Shown one piece after another: positions 1-9,287 of a stretch of 64,000 nucleotides of DNA; the first letter of the stretch is position 1; every line of letters begins with the position of its first letter. The position numbers and the translations under genes were made by a program. The notes under the pieces are model-generated. The model ran no database searches, was not told the origin of the DNA, and worked only from the letters and a program-made list of their open reading frames with translations. The stretch comes from Candidatus Competibacteraceae bacterium (GTDB taxonomy: Bacteria > Pseudomonadota > Gammaproteobacteria > Competibacterales > Competibacteraceae), in contig JADJQQ010000030.1 in the NCBI GenBank assembly GCA_016712625.1, forward strand, positions 90,074 to 154,073, read 5' to 3'.

Positions 1-88
1 ATCAAGACAGAGGTTGTTGGTATTTTCATCGGCTCGTCATCCCCCTGCCTCCCCGCTCCCCACGGGGAGGCGATCCACCGCTTCAGCC

Positions 89-1321
89 TTATTCGCTGAA
101 GGCGCGCAGTGTTGTGCTCACCTCGCCTGGGCCTACCACGGTGATGCCGCTCTCGGTGACGCTATAACGGCGGCGGTCGAGTTCGGGATCATGGCCGATC
201 CGAGCGCCCGCCTCAATCACGTTGTAGTTGCCAATGATGGCCCGCCGCAGCTTGGCGCCGCGCTTGATATGCACATAGTCCTGAATGAGGCAATCCTCGA
301 TCTCCACATCATCCTCGATGATCACCTCACGGCGGACGATGGTGTTGCTGATGGAAGCGCCATGCACCAGCGAGCCGGCGGCGACCACGCTGTTGCACAG
401 CTTAGCGTCCAACATGCGTGCGACTGGCCCTTGATAGTTACTTGAAAAGATCCGCCACTGGGGGTTGAACACATCGAAGCGAGGCGGCCAAGCCAGCATG
501 TCCTGATGGGCGTTGAAATACGCGTCCAGCGTACCGACATCGCGCCAGTAGGCTTGTTCTTCGTAGGGCTTGACGCCCGGCACCTTGTTGGTGGCGAAGT
601 CGTAGGCGAACAACCGATGGGTATCTTTCAAGGCCGGCAGGATGTGTTGCCCAAAATCGTGCTCGCCGCGGTCGCCAGCGGCCTTGAGCGACTCAACCAA
701 GATCTTGGCGTCGAACAGATAGTTGCCCATTGAGGCGTACGCGCGCGTCGGATCGGAGGGCATCGGGGTCGGATTGTCGGGTTTTTCCTGAAATTCGCCC
801 ACTCGCCCAGCGTGATCGGCCACGATGACGCCGAAGCCACGGGCATCGGCGAGGGGAACGGGTAAAGCCGCCACCGTCACATCCGCTTCCCGTTCGTGAT
901 GGAAATCGATCATCTGTTCGAGATCCATTCGATAGACGTGATCGGCGCCAAACACCAGCACCAGATCGGGATTGTGCATCTGAATCAGGTTGATATTCTG
1001 GTACACGGCGTCGGCGGTGCCCATGAACCAGTCGCCGCCCCGCATCATCTGGGGCGGCACCACCGTCACGAACTCCTCGTTGCGCATCGGCGACACCACC
1101 CAGGCTTTACGAACGTGCTCAATCAGCGACTGGGATTTGTACTGCACCAGCATATAAACCGAATGAATCCCGGAGTTAAGCAGGTTACTCAACACAAAAT
1201 CGACAATCCGGTAACGGCTGCCGAAAGGTAAGGAAGGCTTGGAACTTTGAGAGGTTAGGGGGCTAAGGCGGGAACCCTCGCCACCCGCCATTACGAACGC
1301 AAGAACTTTTGATTTTTTCAT
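89..1321 (-). CDS. glgC: Glucose-1-phosphate adenylyltransferase (ADP-glucose pyrophosphorylase)
   Basis: This 410-residue protein makes ADP-glucose from glucose 1-phosphate and ATP, the committing step of bacterial glycogen synthesis in the cytoplasm. The N-terminal nucleotidyltransferase signature FVMAGGEGSRLSPLT is at residues 9-23. The GlgC hallmarks YRIVDFVLSN and FQEKP follow, and the C-terminal third has the isoleucine-rich left-handed beta-helix pattern of the regulatory domain. Length is close to the usual 400-430 residues. It lies 57 bp downstream of glgE on the same strand, so the two are probably co-transcribed. I saw no frameshift. Identification is very secure from family knowledge. 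Confidence 0.96.
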   Translation of the reverse strand: MKKSKVLAFVMAGGEGSRLSPLTSQSSKPSLPFGSRYRIVDFVLSNLLNSGIHSVYMLVQYKSQSLIEHVRKAWVVSPMRNEEFVTVVPPQMMRGGDWFMGTADAVYQNINLIQMHNPDLVLVFGADHVYRMDLEQMIDFHHEREADVTVAALPVPLADARGFGVIVADHAGRVGEFQEKPDNPTPMPSDPTRAYASMGNYLFDAKILVESLKAAGDRGEHDFGQHILPALKDTHRLFAYDFATNKVPGVKPYEEQAYWRDVGTLDAYFNAHQDMLAWPPRFDVFNPQWRIFSSNYQGPVARMLDAKLCNSVVAAGSLVHGASISNTIVRREVIIEDDVEIEDCLIQDYVHIKRGAKLRRAIIGNYNVIEAGARIGHDPELDRRRYSVTESGITVVGPGEVSTTLRAFSE

Positions 1322-1378
1322 GGGGACACATCCTTCGTTTTTAGTCTACGGTATTGATAGGACTCATGTTTCCCTTGC

Positions 1379-3574
1379 TCAGGCGTCGAAAGTATCGAAG
1401 TCACGCTCCGTATGCGGGTGATGGTGGAGACGAAACACATGGGCTGGCATCCGGTGGGGATTGAGCTCCACGTAATTGTTCGGCCCCCGCCAGACGTAAT
1501 GCGCGCCAGTCAGCAAATCATGCACCTGGAACGGTTGCTGGGAATCAATCCCCAACGCTTCCAGGTTGAGTTGGGTCCAACCGGCCTGGGTGTAATTGGG
1601 GTCCAGGTTCACCACCACGAGAACCACATTGGTGTGGCTGCCGGTTGCCTTGCTGTAGCAAAGGAGCTGCTCGTTATCGATGTGGTGGAACGCCAGGCTC
1701 CAATCGGACTGCAAAGCCGGATTGCGCTTGCGGATCCGGTTCACCAGCGCGATGAAATCGCGCAGGCTGCTGGGACTGTCCAGATCCTGGAAACTGCGAT
1801 AGCGCAACTGGTATTTTTCGGAGTCCAGATATTCTTCGCTGCCATGCTTGACCGCGATGTGTTCCATCATTTCGTAAGCCGGCCCATAAAGGCCGTAGTT
1901 GGCGGTCATCGTCGCCGCCATCACCAGCCGGGACATGAACGCCGGCCGGCCGCCGAACTGGAGATAGTCGGTCAAAATATCCGGCGTGTTCGGCCAGAAA
2001 TTGGGGCGGAAATACTCGCGGCCTGGCCCCTGCGTCAATTCCTTGAGGTAGTCCATCAGCTCCCACTTGTGGTTACGCCAAGCGTAATAAGTGTAGGACT
2101 GGTTGTAACCCAATTTGGCAAGGCGGTGCATCACCTTCGGCCGGGTGAAGGCTTCGGCCAGGAAAATCGCATTCGGCGTTTGCTTCTTGATTTCGGCGAT
2201 CAGCCACTCCCACATTGCAAACGGCTTGGTGTGCGGGTTATCGACCCGGAAGATGCGCACGCCCTGAGCAATCCAGAACTCGAAGATACTCTTGATCTCT
2301 TCCCACAGCGCTTGCCAGTCGCTGGTCTCGAAATTGAACGGATAGATATCCTGGTATTTCTTGGGGGGGTTTTCGGCATATTGCACCGTGCCGTCTGGCC
2401 GCCAGCGAAACCAATCGGGGTGTTCCTTGACATAGGGATGGTCGGGCGCGCATTGCAAGGCGATGTCCAAGGCGATTTCGATCCCATGCTCCTTGGCTTT
2501 CTGCACCAACTGCCGGAAATCCTCCAACGTACCCAAAGCCGGCAAGATAGCCTTATGGCCGCCCTCGGCCGCCCCGATGGCCCAGGGACTGCCCACATCG
2601 TCGGCGGTCGGCGTCAGGGTGTTGTTCTTGCCCTTGCGGTTGACGCGCCCGACCGGATGAATCGGCGGGAAATAAAGCACGTCAAACCCCAACGCGGCAA
2701 TGCGCGGCAACCAGATTTCGCAATCCTTGAAGGTGCCGTGTTTGCCAGGCAAGGGACTGCTTGACCGCGGGAACATCTCGTACCAGGTACTGAAACGGGC
2801 GCGCTCGTCATCAACGCTTACCCGCAGCGTCTTCGCATAAGTGATGCTCAACTGGCGGTCGGCGTAACGCTGCATCAGCCGGGCCAATTCCTCGTCCATG
2901 CCCAATTGCCGCCGGTAATCCAACGCCTGATCGCTGACCAGCGCCTTGGCGCGCAACGCCAGCCACTGTGCATCATCGCCGGTGGCGCGCTGGCTGGCTT
3001 TCCCGACCAGCTGCTCACCCGTGCGCAGCGCGATGGACACATCTTCCGGCTGGACCCAGCGGCTCAAGTCGTGCCGCCAGGATTTGAAGGGGTCTACCCA
3101 GGCGATGATGGTATATTCGTAGCAACCCAGATCCAAGACCTGAAATTCGCCTTGCCAGCGGTCGTTGACCAAAAACCGCATGGGGGTTTCCCGCCAGAGG
3201 GGATCGCCGACTTTGCGGTGTTGCAGGATGCACGATAAGGAATCATGACCGTCGGTAAAAATATCCGCTTCAACGACCACGGCATCGCCCACGGTGCGCT
3301 TGATGGGAAACTGGCCCCCATCGATTTCCGGGGTAACACCCTCAATGATCGTCCGCTGGCGGCCATCGGTCGCGGGCGGTGCCGCCTCCAGCGAGACAGC
3401 GGTCGAGATCGCCGCGTTTTGCGCGGGTTGGGCTTCCTCGGTCGAATCCCGCGACGCCGGTTGGCTGATTATCGCAGCGGTGGGATTGTTTCCTGCCGTC
3501 GGAGCGATGGCCGAAGCCGGGGCCGACTGTTCAGGCGCCGTCTTGCTATCATCCGCCACGGTTTTCTTGGTCAT
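1379..3574 (-). CDS. glgE: Alpha-1,4-glucan:maltose-1-phosphate maltosyltransferase (GH13_3)
   Basis: GlgE extends alpha-1,4-glucan using maltose 1-phosphate. The GH13 fold is clear: the nucleophile is the Asp in FRVDNPHTKP (about D445) and the acid/base Glu is in FLAEAFTRP (about E474). The family-typical STWYEMFPRS is near residue 262. I chose ATG 3574 because GAGGA (3583-3587) sits at good spacing; an upstream in-frame start at 3601 lacks support. With 731 residues it is longer than the usual 650-700. The extra is an N-terminal tail of about 85 residues rich in Ala, Pro, Ser and Thr, probably disordered. Upstream of and apparently co-transcribed with glgC. Confidence 0.95.
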   Translation of the reverse strand: MTKKTVADDSKTAPEQSAPASAIAPTAGNNPTAAIISQPASRDSTEEAQPAQNAAISTAVSLEAAPPATDGRQRTIIEGVTPEIDGGQFPIKRTVGDAVVVEADIFTDGHDSLSCILQHRKVGDPLWRETPMRFLVNDRWQGEFQVLDLGCYEYTIIAWVDPFKSWRHDLSRWVQPEDVSIALRTGEQLVGKASQRATGDDAQWLALRAKALVSDQALDYRRQLGMDEELARLMQRYADRQLSITYAKTLRVSVDDERARFSTWYEMFPRSSSPLPGKHGTFKDCEIWLPRIAALGFDVLYFPPIHPVGRVNRKGKNNTLTPTADDVGSPWAIGAAEGGHKAILPALGTLEDFRQLVQKAKEHGIEIALDIALQCAPDHPYVKEHPDWFRWRPDGTVQYAENPPKKYQDIYPFNFETSDWQALWEEIKSIFEFWIAQGVRIFRVDNPHTKPFAMWEWLIAEIKKQTPNAIFLAEAFTRPKVMHRLAKLGYNQSYTYYAWRNHKWELMDYLKELTQGPGREYFRPNFWPNTPDILTDYLQFGGRPAFMSRLVMAATMTANYGLYGPAYEMMEHIAVKHGSEEYLDSEKYQLRYRSFQDLDSPSSLRDFIALVNRIRKRNPALQSDWSLAFHHIDNEQLLCYSKATGSHTNVVLVVVNLDPNYTQAGWTQLNLEALGIDSQQPFQVHDLLTGAHYVWRGPNNYVELNPHRMPAHVFRLHHHPHTERDFDTFDA

Positions 3575-3811
3575 ACCGATTATCCTCGTTCTTGCTGGCA
3601 CGGTTTTTTGTTGATATGCCGATCATCGTCGAGATCCGGGCGATCACGCTGCTGCCGTTCGAGGGCTTCGGTGTTAAAGTTAGCGTCTGGGTCCGGTTCG
3701 TCCGCGTGGCGATCGGTCTTTATTTATCCCCCCTTATTATGACGGTTTTTTTGTAGCCTTGCCTAAATCTTCAATTGAGTTGAGACCACTCCGTACCGAG
3801 GACTTTGTTCC

Positions 3812-4630
3812 ATGACTGAATTACAACGGATTATCGATGATGCTTTCGAGCGTCGTGGCGAAATCGACCCCAGCAACGCACCAACCAATCTTCACGAGGC
3901 CATCGCTGAAGCGATTGATCTATTGGAATTAGGCCGTGTGCGGGTTGCCGAGAAACGCGATGGGGTCTGGACGGTCAACACTTGGTTGAAAAAAGCAGTC
4001 CTGCTCAGCTTTCGCCTGAACGAAAGCGCCATGATCCGCGACGGTTACACCAATTATTTCGATAAGGTTCCCCCTAAATATGCGGGTTACGGGGCCAACG
4101 ACTTTCTGGCCGCCGGCGTCCGCGTCGTGCCGCCCGCCGTCGCCCGGCGCGGCACCTACATCGCCTCCGGCGTGGTGCTGATGCCCTCCTTCGTCAATAT
4201 CGGAGCCTACGTCGATTCCGGCACCATGGTGGACACTTGGGCCACGGTCGGCTCCTGCGCCCAGATTGGCAAGAACGTCCATCTGTCCGGCGGGGTTGGC
4301 ATTGGGGGCGTCCTGGAGCCGTTGCAGGCCAGCCCCACCATTATTGAAGACGACTGCTTCATTGGCGCTCGCTCCGAAGTGGTTGAGGGCGTGATCGTCG
4401 AACACGGCTCGGTGGTGTCGATGGGGGTTTATATCGGCCAAAGCACCAAGATTTACAACCGCATGACCGGCGAAGTGAGCTACGGTCGAGTACCGGCCGG
4501 TTCGGTGGTGGTGCCCGGCGCTTTGCCCGCCGCCGATGGCAGCCATAGCCTTTATTGCGCCATCATCATCAAGCAGGTGGATGACAAAACCCGCGGCCGA
4601 GTCAGCCTGAACGATCTACTGCGCGATTGA
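3812..4630 (+). CDS. dapD: 2,3,4,5-tetrahydropyridine-2,6-dicarboxylate N-succinyltransferase
   Basis: DapD transfers succinyl from succinyl-CoA to tetrahydrodipicolinate in the succinylase branch of lysine and meso-diaminopimelate synthesis. The 272-residue length matches the proteobacterial enzyme. The central part has the hexapeptide-repeat left-handed beta-helix (for example IGAYVDSGTMVDTWATVGS) and the family-typical GVGIGGVLEPLQA near residues 165-177. Its TGA overlaps the ATG of dapE by one base, so the pair is translationally coupled. It is divergent from glgE across about 240 bp that must hold both promoters. No breaks seen. Confidence 0.96.
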   Translation: MTELQRIIDDAFERRGEIDPSNAPTNLHEAIAEAIDLLELGRVRVAEKRDGVWTVNTWLKKAVLLSFRLNESAMIRDGYTNYFDKVPPKYAGYGANDFLAAGVRVVPPAVARRGTYIASGVVLMPSFVNIGAYVDSGTMVDTWATVGSCAQIGKNVHLSGGVGIGGVLEPLQASPTIIEDDCFIGARSEVVEGVIVEHGSVVSMGVYIGQSTKIYNRMTGEVSYGRVPAGSVVVPGALPAADGSHSLYCAIIIKQVDDKTRGRVSLNDLLRD

Positions 4631-5787
4631 TGGACGCTACGCTGGAGCTGGCTCTCGATCTGCTGCGCCGTCCCTCAATCACGCCGGAAGACGCTGGCTG
4701 CCAGGCCGTCATGATCGCCCGCTTGGAAGCGCTCGGTTTCCAAGCGGAACGCCTGCGCTTCGGCGTCGTGGATAATTTCTGGGCGCGCTTCGGCGACTCC
4801 GATCCCTTGTTCACTTTCGCCGGCCATACGGATGTGGTGCCGCCCGGCCCGCTAGAACGCTGGCGATCACCTCCGTTCGAACCGACCGCCCACGATGGTT
4901 ATTTGTACGGTCGGGGCGCGGCGGACATGAAAGGCAGTCTGGCGGCGATGGTCACCGCGTGCGAACGTTTCCTTACCGCTTGCCCACAGCCGCGCGGCTC
5001 AATCGCCTTCCTCATCACCAGCGATGAAGAAGGCGCGGCGGTGGATGGTACGGTCAAGGTGGTGGAGCGGCTGGAACAGCGGGGTGAAAAAATGCGCTGG
5101 TGTCTGGTTGGCGAACCTTCCTGCGCCAACCAGTTGGGCGACACCCTCAAGAACGGCCGGCGAGGATCACTGAACGGCCGATTGCTGCTGCGCGGCGAGC
5201 AAGGCCATGTCGCCTACCCGCACCTAGCGCAAAATCCCATTCACGCCATCGGCCCGCTACTCACGGCGTTGGCGGATGAGGTCTGGGATCAAGGGCACGA
5301 CTTTTTTCCGCCCACCTCGTTCCAGATTTCCAATCTGCGCGCCGGTTCGGGGGCCGTCAACATCGTGCCGGGCGAACTGGAGATGCTGTTTAACTTCCGT
5401 TTCTCCCCCGCGGTGACGGTCGACCAGCTGCGGGAGCGCACCCGATTGCTCATCGACACCGGACTGCTTAACGAAGAGATCAAAACTGGGCAGGTGTTCC
5501 AGTACGAGGTGGAATGGAGTCTGTCCGGCCCGCCGTTCTTCACCCCGCCAGCGGATTTGGTGGCCGCCGCCATGGCGGCCATTCGCGCCGAAACGGGGCT
5601 GGAAGCGGCTTTATCCACCAGCGGCGGTACGTCCGACGGCCGTTTCATTGCGCCGACCGGCGCTCAGGTGATCGAACTTGGGCCGCTGAATGCGACCATT
5701 CATAAGATCGACGAATGTGTCCCCATCGACGATCTGGCGCGACTTAGCCGCATTTACGAGGGCATCCTGAACCGACTGCTGGGTTGA
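4630..5787 (+). CDS. dapE: Succinyl-diaminopimelate desuccinylase
   Basis: DapE is a zinc metallopeptidase of the M20 family that removes succinate from N-succinyl-L,L-diaminopimelate, the step after DapD and succinyl-aminotransfer. The first metal motif is FTFAGHTDVVPPG and the second metal/catalytic region is LITSDEEGAAVDGT. The C-terminal substrate motif LSTSGGTSDGRF and the terminal metal His in NATIHKIDE are also present. The ATG at 4630 overlaps the dapD stop; a TTG one codon upstream is the only alternative. Length of 385 residues is typical. Intact. Confidence 0.96.
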   Translation: MDATLELALDLLRRPSITPEDAGCQAVMIARLEALGFQAERLRFGVVDNFWARFGDSDPLFTFAGHTDVVPPGPLERWRSPPFEPTAHDGYLYGRGAADMKGSLAAMVTACERFLTACPQPRGSIAFLITSDEEGAAVDGTVKVVERLEQRGEKMRWCLVGEPSCANQLGDTLKNGRRGSLNGRLLLRGEQGHVAYPHLAQNPIHAIGPLLTALADEVWDQGHDFFPPTSFQISNLRAGSGAVNIVPGELEMLFNFRFSPAVTVDQLRERTRLLIDTGLLNEEIKTGQVFQYEVEWSLSGPPFFTPPADLVAAAMAAIRAETGLEAALSTSGGTSDGRFIAPTGAQVIELGPLNATIHKIDECVPIDDLARLSRIYEGILNRLLG

Positions 5788-5924
5788 ACTCTTACTCTTG
5801 ATCGCAGCCAGAGGGATTAAGCAACTTCACCCTCAGTCCGACCATCGACTCCGAGCGACGACTGACACGATCCGCCCTTGGAAATCCGCCTTTATCAAAC
5901 CGTAAACTACGGGAGGACAGGCTC

Positions 5925-6791
5925 ATGCAACAGCGCGAACTCGACAGCACCGGCTTGCACTTCAAAGCCATCGGCCTGGGCGCCATGCCGCTTTCCATCA
6001 GTGGCCGGCCCGATGAAAAGCAAGCATTTTCCGTTATCGAGGCCTTTGTTGATGGGGGGGGCAATTTCATCGACACCGCCAACGTCTATTGTGTCGATGA
6101 TGAGGATATCGGCCATAACGAACGGCTGATTCGAGGCGCGCTGAACCAACTCGGCCTCACCGACCAGGTATTCGTCGCCACCAAGGGTGGACTGCGCCGT
6201 CCGGGCGGGGCCTGGATCACCGACGGCGATCCCGACTGGCTGCGGCTGTCTTGCGAACGCAGCCTACAGGCGCTGCGCACCGATTGCATCGGCCTCTACC
6301 AGTTGCACGCCATCGACCCCAAAGTCGATTTTAGCCGTTCGCTGGAAGCCCTGATCAAGTTGCAGGAGGCGGGTAAAATCCGCCATATCGGCCTTTCCAA
6401 CGTCAGCGCGGCGCAACTGGAAAGCGCGTTGAGCCTGACTTTGATCGCGTCGGTGCAAAATCGCTGCAACATTTTCGACAAGCGCGACTTTCACAACGGG
6501 TTGATCGACTTTTGTCAGGCGCGGCAGATCACCTATATTCCCTACAGCCCGGTCGGCGGCCACAGCGGTCATACCCGGCTTGCCCGCGAACCGCTGCTAC
6601 TGCAACTGGCCGGCAAGTACGAAGCCACCCCGCACCGGATCGCGCTGGCTTGGTTGCTGCACAAAGGCCAACATATTTTACCGATCCCTGGCGCGAGTCA
6701 GGTCGCCAGCATCCGCGACAGCTTACAGGCGACTCATTTAAGCCTGAGCGCCGAGGATATCGCCGCGCTCGACCGACTGCCCGATCAATGA
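5925..6791 (+). CDS. Aldo/keto reductase family oxidoreductase
   Basis: An NADPH-dependent (beta/alpha)8-barrel oxidoreductase of 288 residues. The expected tetrad can be traced: Asp in NFIDTANVY, Tyr of that same motif, Lys in FVATKGG, and His in YQLHAID. The C-terminal HILPIPGAS motif is the cofactor phosphate-binding segment of the YdhF/IolS-like subgroup. Substrate cannot be told from sequence. The ATG at 5925 follows GGGAGGA. The next gene, otsB, starts about 80 bp downstream on the same strand, so a shared transcript is possible but not shown. Confidence 0.88.
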   Translation: MQQRELDSTGLHFKAIGLGAMPLSISGRPDEKQAFSVIEAFVDGGGNFIDTANVYCVDDEDIGHNERLIRGALNQLGLTDQVFVATKGGLRRPGGAWITDGDPDWLRLSCERSLQALRTDCIGLYQLHAIDPKVDFSRSLEALIKLQEAGKIRHIGLSNVSAAQLESALSLTLIASVQNRCNIFDKRDFHNGLIDFCQARQITYIPYSPVGGHSGHTRLAREPLLLQLAGKYEATPHRIALAWLLHKGQHILPIPGASQVASIRDSLQATHLSLSAEDIAALDRLPDQ

Positions 6792-6870
6792 CAGCCCGCC
6801 GCGCCGCCAGCGCCCGGAATCGCCGGAACTTCCGCGTGATGTCTATCCTTCAGCTCCAGGAAACGGTCGG

Positions 6871-7677
6871 ATGTCTTCTGTAAGCCACAGGCTGGTGGAA
6901 CAACTGGCCACCGCTTATCTGCGAGGGGAACGGCTGGTCTTGGTGTTCGACTACGATGGGACGCTGGCGCCGTTTGCGGCGCGGCCCAACCTGGCGCATC
7001 TCAGTCCAGAATTGCGCGCTTTGCTGGCCGGTCTAGCGGCCATGCCACGCCTCGCGGTGGGCGTTGTCAGCGGCCGCGGCTTGGATGATCTGATGGCGAT
7101 GGTCGGTGTCCCTGGGCTTTATTTCGGCGGCACGTTCGGCCTGGAGCTGGATTTGCGCGGCGAACGAATTGTCCCCGCCGAGCTATCACAACCTCGCCAG
7201 TTGATGCGCGATCTATTGGCCGCGATGGAGGCTCGGCTGCCGCTGTATCCCGGCGCGTGGGTGGAAAAGAAGCAATTGGGCTTGACCATCCATTATCGGC
7301 AACTGCGATCTGATCGGATCGAAGCGCTGCGGGCTGAACTCTTCGCTTTGCTGGAACCCCATGCGGCTGTCGCGCGGATTTATGAAGCGCCATTGGCCCT
7401 TGAAGTATTACCCGCCATAGGCGTTGACAAAGGAACGGCTTTACAGGCCATCGTCGCCCATCATCACTCGGATCGGCCCGCGTTAGTCCTCTATGCGGGC
7501 GATGCGGCCAACGATGCGGCCGCTTTGACGGTGGCGTCCAAACTCGGCGGCATCGCTGTCGGCATTGGCCCGGAGCCGCCGCCAGAAGCAGTTTATCATT
7601 TGTCCGATTACAGGGTCTTAACCGCATTCTTGACGGAGCTGGCGAGTGTTCTGACCAGCATCCGCCGCATCGCCTGA
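6871..7677 (+). CDS. otsB: Trehalose-6-phosphate phosphatase-like HAD hydrolase
   Basis: A 268-residue haloacid-dehalogenase phosphatase. Motif I is VFDYDGTLAPF (residues 25-35), with the nucleophile and general-acid aspartates. The sequence GVVSGRGLDDL contains motif II, and YAGDAANDAAA is the motif IV region. The overall pattern matches OtsB, which makes trehalose from trehalose 6-phosphate. Motif IV usually reads GDDxTDE, so GDAAND is a departure and leaves some doubt about exact substrate. No otsA is present in the window, but glgE nearby concerns related alpha-glucan chemistry. Confidence 0.82.
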   Translation: MSSVSHRLVEQLATAYLRGERLVLVFDYDGTLAPFAARPNLAHLSPELRALLAGLAAMPRLAVGVVSGRGLDDLMAMVGVPGLYFGGTFGLELDLRGERIVPAELSQPRQLMRDLLAAMEARLPLYPGAWVEKKQLGLTIHYRQLRSDRIEALRAELFALLEPHAAVARIYEAPLALEVLPAIGVDKGTALQAIVAHHHSDRPALVLYAGDAANDAAALTVASKLGGIAVGIGPEPPPEAVYHLSDYRVLTAFLTELASVLTSIRRIA

Positions 7678-7690
7678 ATCGCTCCTGCTC

Positions 7691-8455
7691 ATGGCACTCC
7701 CACTCGATCCCATCACGGTCCTGTTGCTCGGAGGAGCCGCATTGCTGGCGGGCTTCATCGACGCCATCGCCGGCGGCGGCGGGATGCTGGTGATGCCCGC
7801 TTTACTGAGTACTGGAATGCCCCCGCATTTGGTGATTGGCACCAATAAGCTGGTCAGCACCTTTGGTACACTCAGCGCCTCCATCACCTTTATCCGCAAG
7901 GGCTTATTCCAGCCAAGGTTGTGGTGGGCAATGAGCTTTGGCACTTTTGTTGGCGCGCTGACCGGCGCGATGCTGGTCTATTTGCTGAGTGCGGGGATAT
8001 TAAAAAAGCTGCTGCCGCTAGCGATTCTAGGCGCGGCGGCCTATCTGGCGTGGCCACGCTCGGCCCTTAAAACAGCGCATTCCGAACCAGCGCCGCCGAT
8101 CCGGCGCGGCGTGAAATTGTTGGCCGGTGGTTTGATCGGCTTTTACGATGGCTTTATCGGCCCCGGTACTGGCGCGTTCTGGATGACGGCCGCCATGAAG
8201 CTGTTCCGGCTGGATTTAGTGAGAGCGGCGGGCGTGGCGCGGTTTATGAACTTCATCAGCAACTTCACCGCGCTGCTGACTTTTAGCCTCTTCGGCAATA
8301 TCGATTATGGTATCGGGCTGGCGATGGGTATGGCGCTGATGGTTGGTTCTTTCATCGGCGCTCATAGCGCCATCCGTTACGGAGCGCCATTTATCCGTCC
8401 GGTCTTTCTCAGCGTGGTGTTGCTGATGGCTGGGCGACTGCTGTTCATGGGATAA
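7691..8455 (+). CDS. TauE/SafE family sulfite exporter-type permease
   Basis: A 254-residue polytopic inner-membrane protein with about seven or eight hydrophobic segments. The family-typical N-terminal stretch AGFIDAIAGGGGMLVMPALL (residues 18-37) and the internal repeat GFYDGFIGPGTGAFW (about residues 154-168) are the duplicated signatures of the TauE/SafE (DUF81) family. Members move sulfite, sulfoacetate or other organic anions; the substrate here is unknown. It follows otsB by 13 bp, so the two are probably in one transcript. Confidence 0.9.
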   Translation: MALPLDPITVLLLGGAALLAGFIDAIAGGGGMLVMPALLSTGMPPHLVIGTNKLVSTFGTLSASITFIRKGLFQPRLWWAMSFGTFVGALTGAMLVYLLSAGILKKLLPLAILGAAAYLAWPRSALKTAHSEPAPPIRRGVKLLAGGLIGFYDGFIGPGTGAFWMTAAMKLFRLDLVRAAGVARFMNFISNFTALLTFSLFGNIDYGIGLAMGMALMVGSFIGAHSAIRYGAPFIRPVFLSVVLLMAGRLLFMG

Positions 8456-8463
8456 ACCAATCG

Positions 8464-8819
8464 ATGATCGAGGTAGAAGCATGGGCCACATTATTTCGGC
8501 CCGTTGACCCAGCACAGTTTGCGCTGCGACGTCGGGCAGTTTTCAGCCGATGGGCGCCTCGCTTGACCGGCCAACCCATTTTCTACCCCGTCACCAAAGC
8601 GGTACGCCGCGGAAATTTCGGAAAACTGGAATGTCAGGGCGAGCGGTTACGGCGCACTGACTCGTTTCAAGGTAAAAAGCAGTTTTATGCCGCAATACCT
8701 CGATTCATCAAGCTGGGGATGCTCATCATACAAAATAGCGGATTCCAGCGAAAAACTTAGCGGAGCTGAACGCCAATCTGGTTGGCCTTATTGAGGTCAT
8801 CCGTGAATTCCATGCTTAA
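8464..8819 (+). pseudogene. Broken ADP-ribosylation/crystallin J1-like small protein
   Basis: Only a 98-residue piece is open from ATG 8464, but family-like sequence continues in other frames. The first part has LFRPVDPAQF and IFYPVT. After a shift near 8599 the protein reads YAAEISENWNVRASGYG and LTRFKV. After another near 8762 it ends LNANLVGLIEVIREFHA and stops at 8819. These are the conserved blocks of a small family often labelled ADP-ribosylation/crystallin J1; I recall the family from its pattern and its function is not established. Either two sequencing indels or a real pseudogene. It converges with the YidD-like gene. Confidence 0.6.
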
Positions 8820-8831
8820 TCGAGATTGCTA

Positions 8832-9233
8832 TCACCTACTGCGTTTTGGCGGGATATAAATTTCGTTCTCACCCTTTTTTCTTTTCTTCCGCTTTTTTTC
8901 TGGCCAGTCACAGCTACCGCAATTGCAAGCATCAGGCACCCAATCGCCTGGCGAATCGCAAGGTAGATCGCAACCGATATCACAGTCGCCGCGTTGGCGG
9001 GGAAATGGGCGATGGTGCGTGAGTTCATTTCGGCGCCACGCCACGCCACAGAGATGGAGGCGTTTACGCAGAATCGCAAAACCCGCCAACCCACCGTATC
9101 TCCGAACGGCTCGATAACCCAGGGTAGAGCAACTGGCACGAGCGGTATGGACATGATAAGCACAGCAAAAACCCTTATGCCGGGAAACGTGGCGTTGGTA
9201 AACGTGAATGGCTAAAAGCAGGAGGAAGCGCAT
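8832..9233 (-). CDS. Membrane protein insertion efficiency factor YidD-like protein
   Basis: A 133-residue protein beginning MRFLLLLAIHVYQRHVS, a short hydrophobic N-terminus with the YQR motif typical of YidD. Then come KGFCCAYHVHTARASCST, GYRAVRRYG and LRKRLHLCG, which match the YidD order (F/Y-x-P-x-C-S, yxAI-x-xyG, RL-x-RC). The C-terminus is an unusual Cys/Asp-rich and then Lys-rich tail (GDCDIGCDLPCD, CNCGSCDW) longer than in E. coli YidD. I start at ATG 9233; a TTG at 9251 is possible. Function assigned by family resemblance; the Cys-rich tail suggests a variant subgroup. Confidence 0.65.
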   Translation of the reverse strand: MRFLLLLAIHVYQRHVSRHKGFCCAYHVHTARASCSTLGYRAVRRYGGLAGFAILRKRLHLCGVAWRRNELTHHRPFPRQRGDCDIGCDLPCDSPGDWVPDACNCGSCDWPEKKRKKRKKGENEIYIPPKRSR

Positions 9234-9287
9234 AACGGCATGAGTGGCCAAATAAAATTGGCTTTAGCCTAAATCAGTGTCAAAAGC

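Noticed and set aside
1412..2764. A 450-codon plus-strand frame opposite glgE
   Set aside because: It mirrors the GC-rich codon pattern of glgE, shows no family motif and would overlap a certain gene completely.
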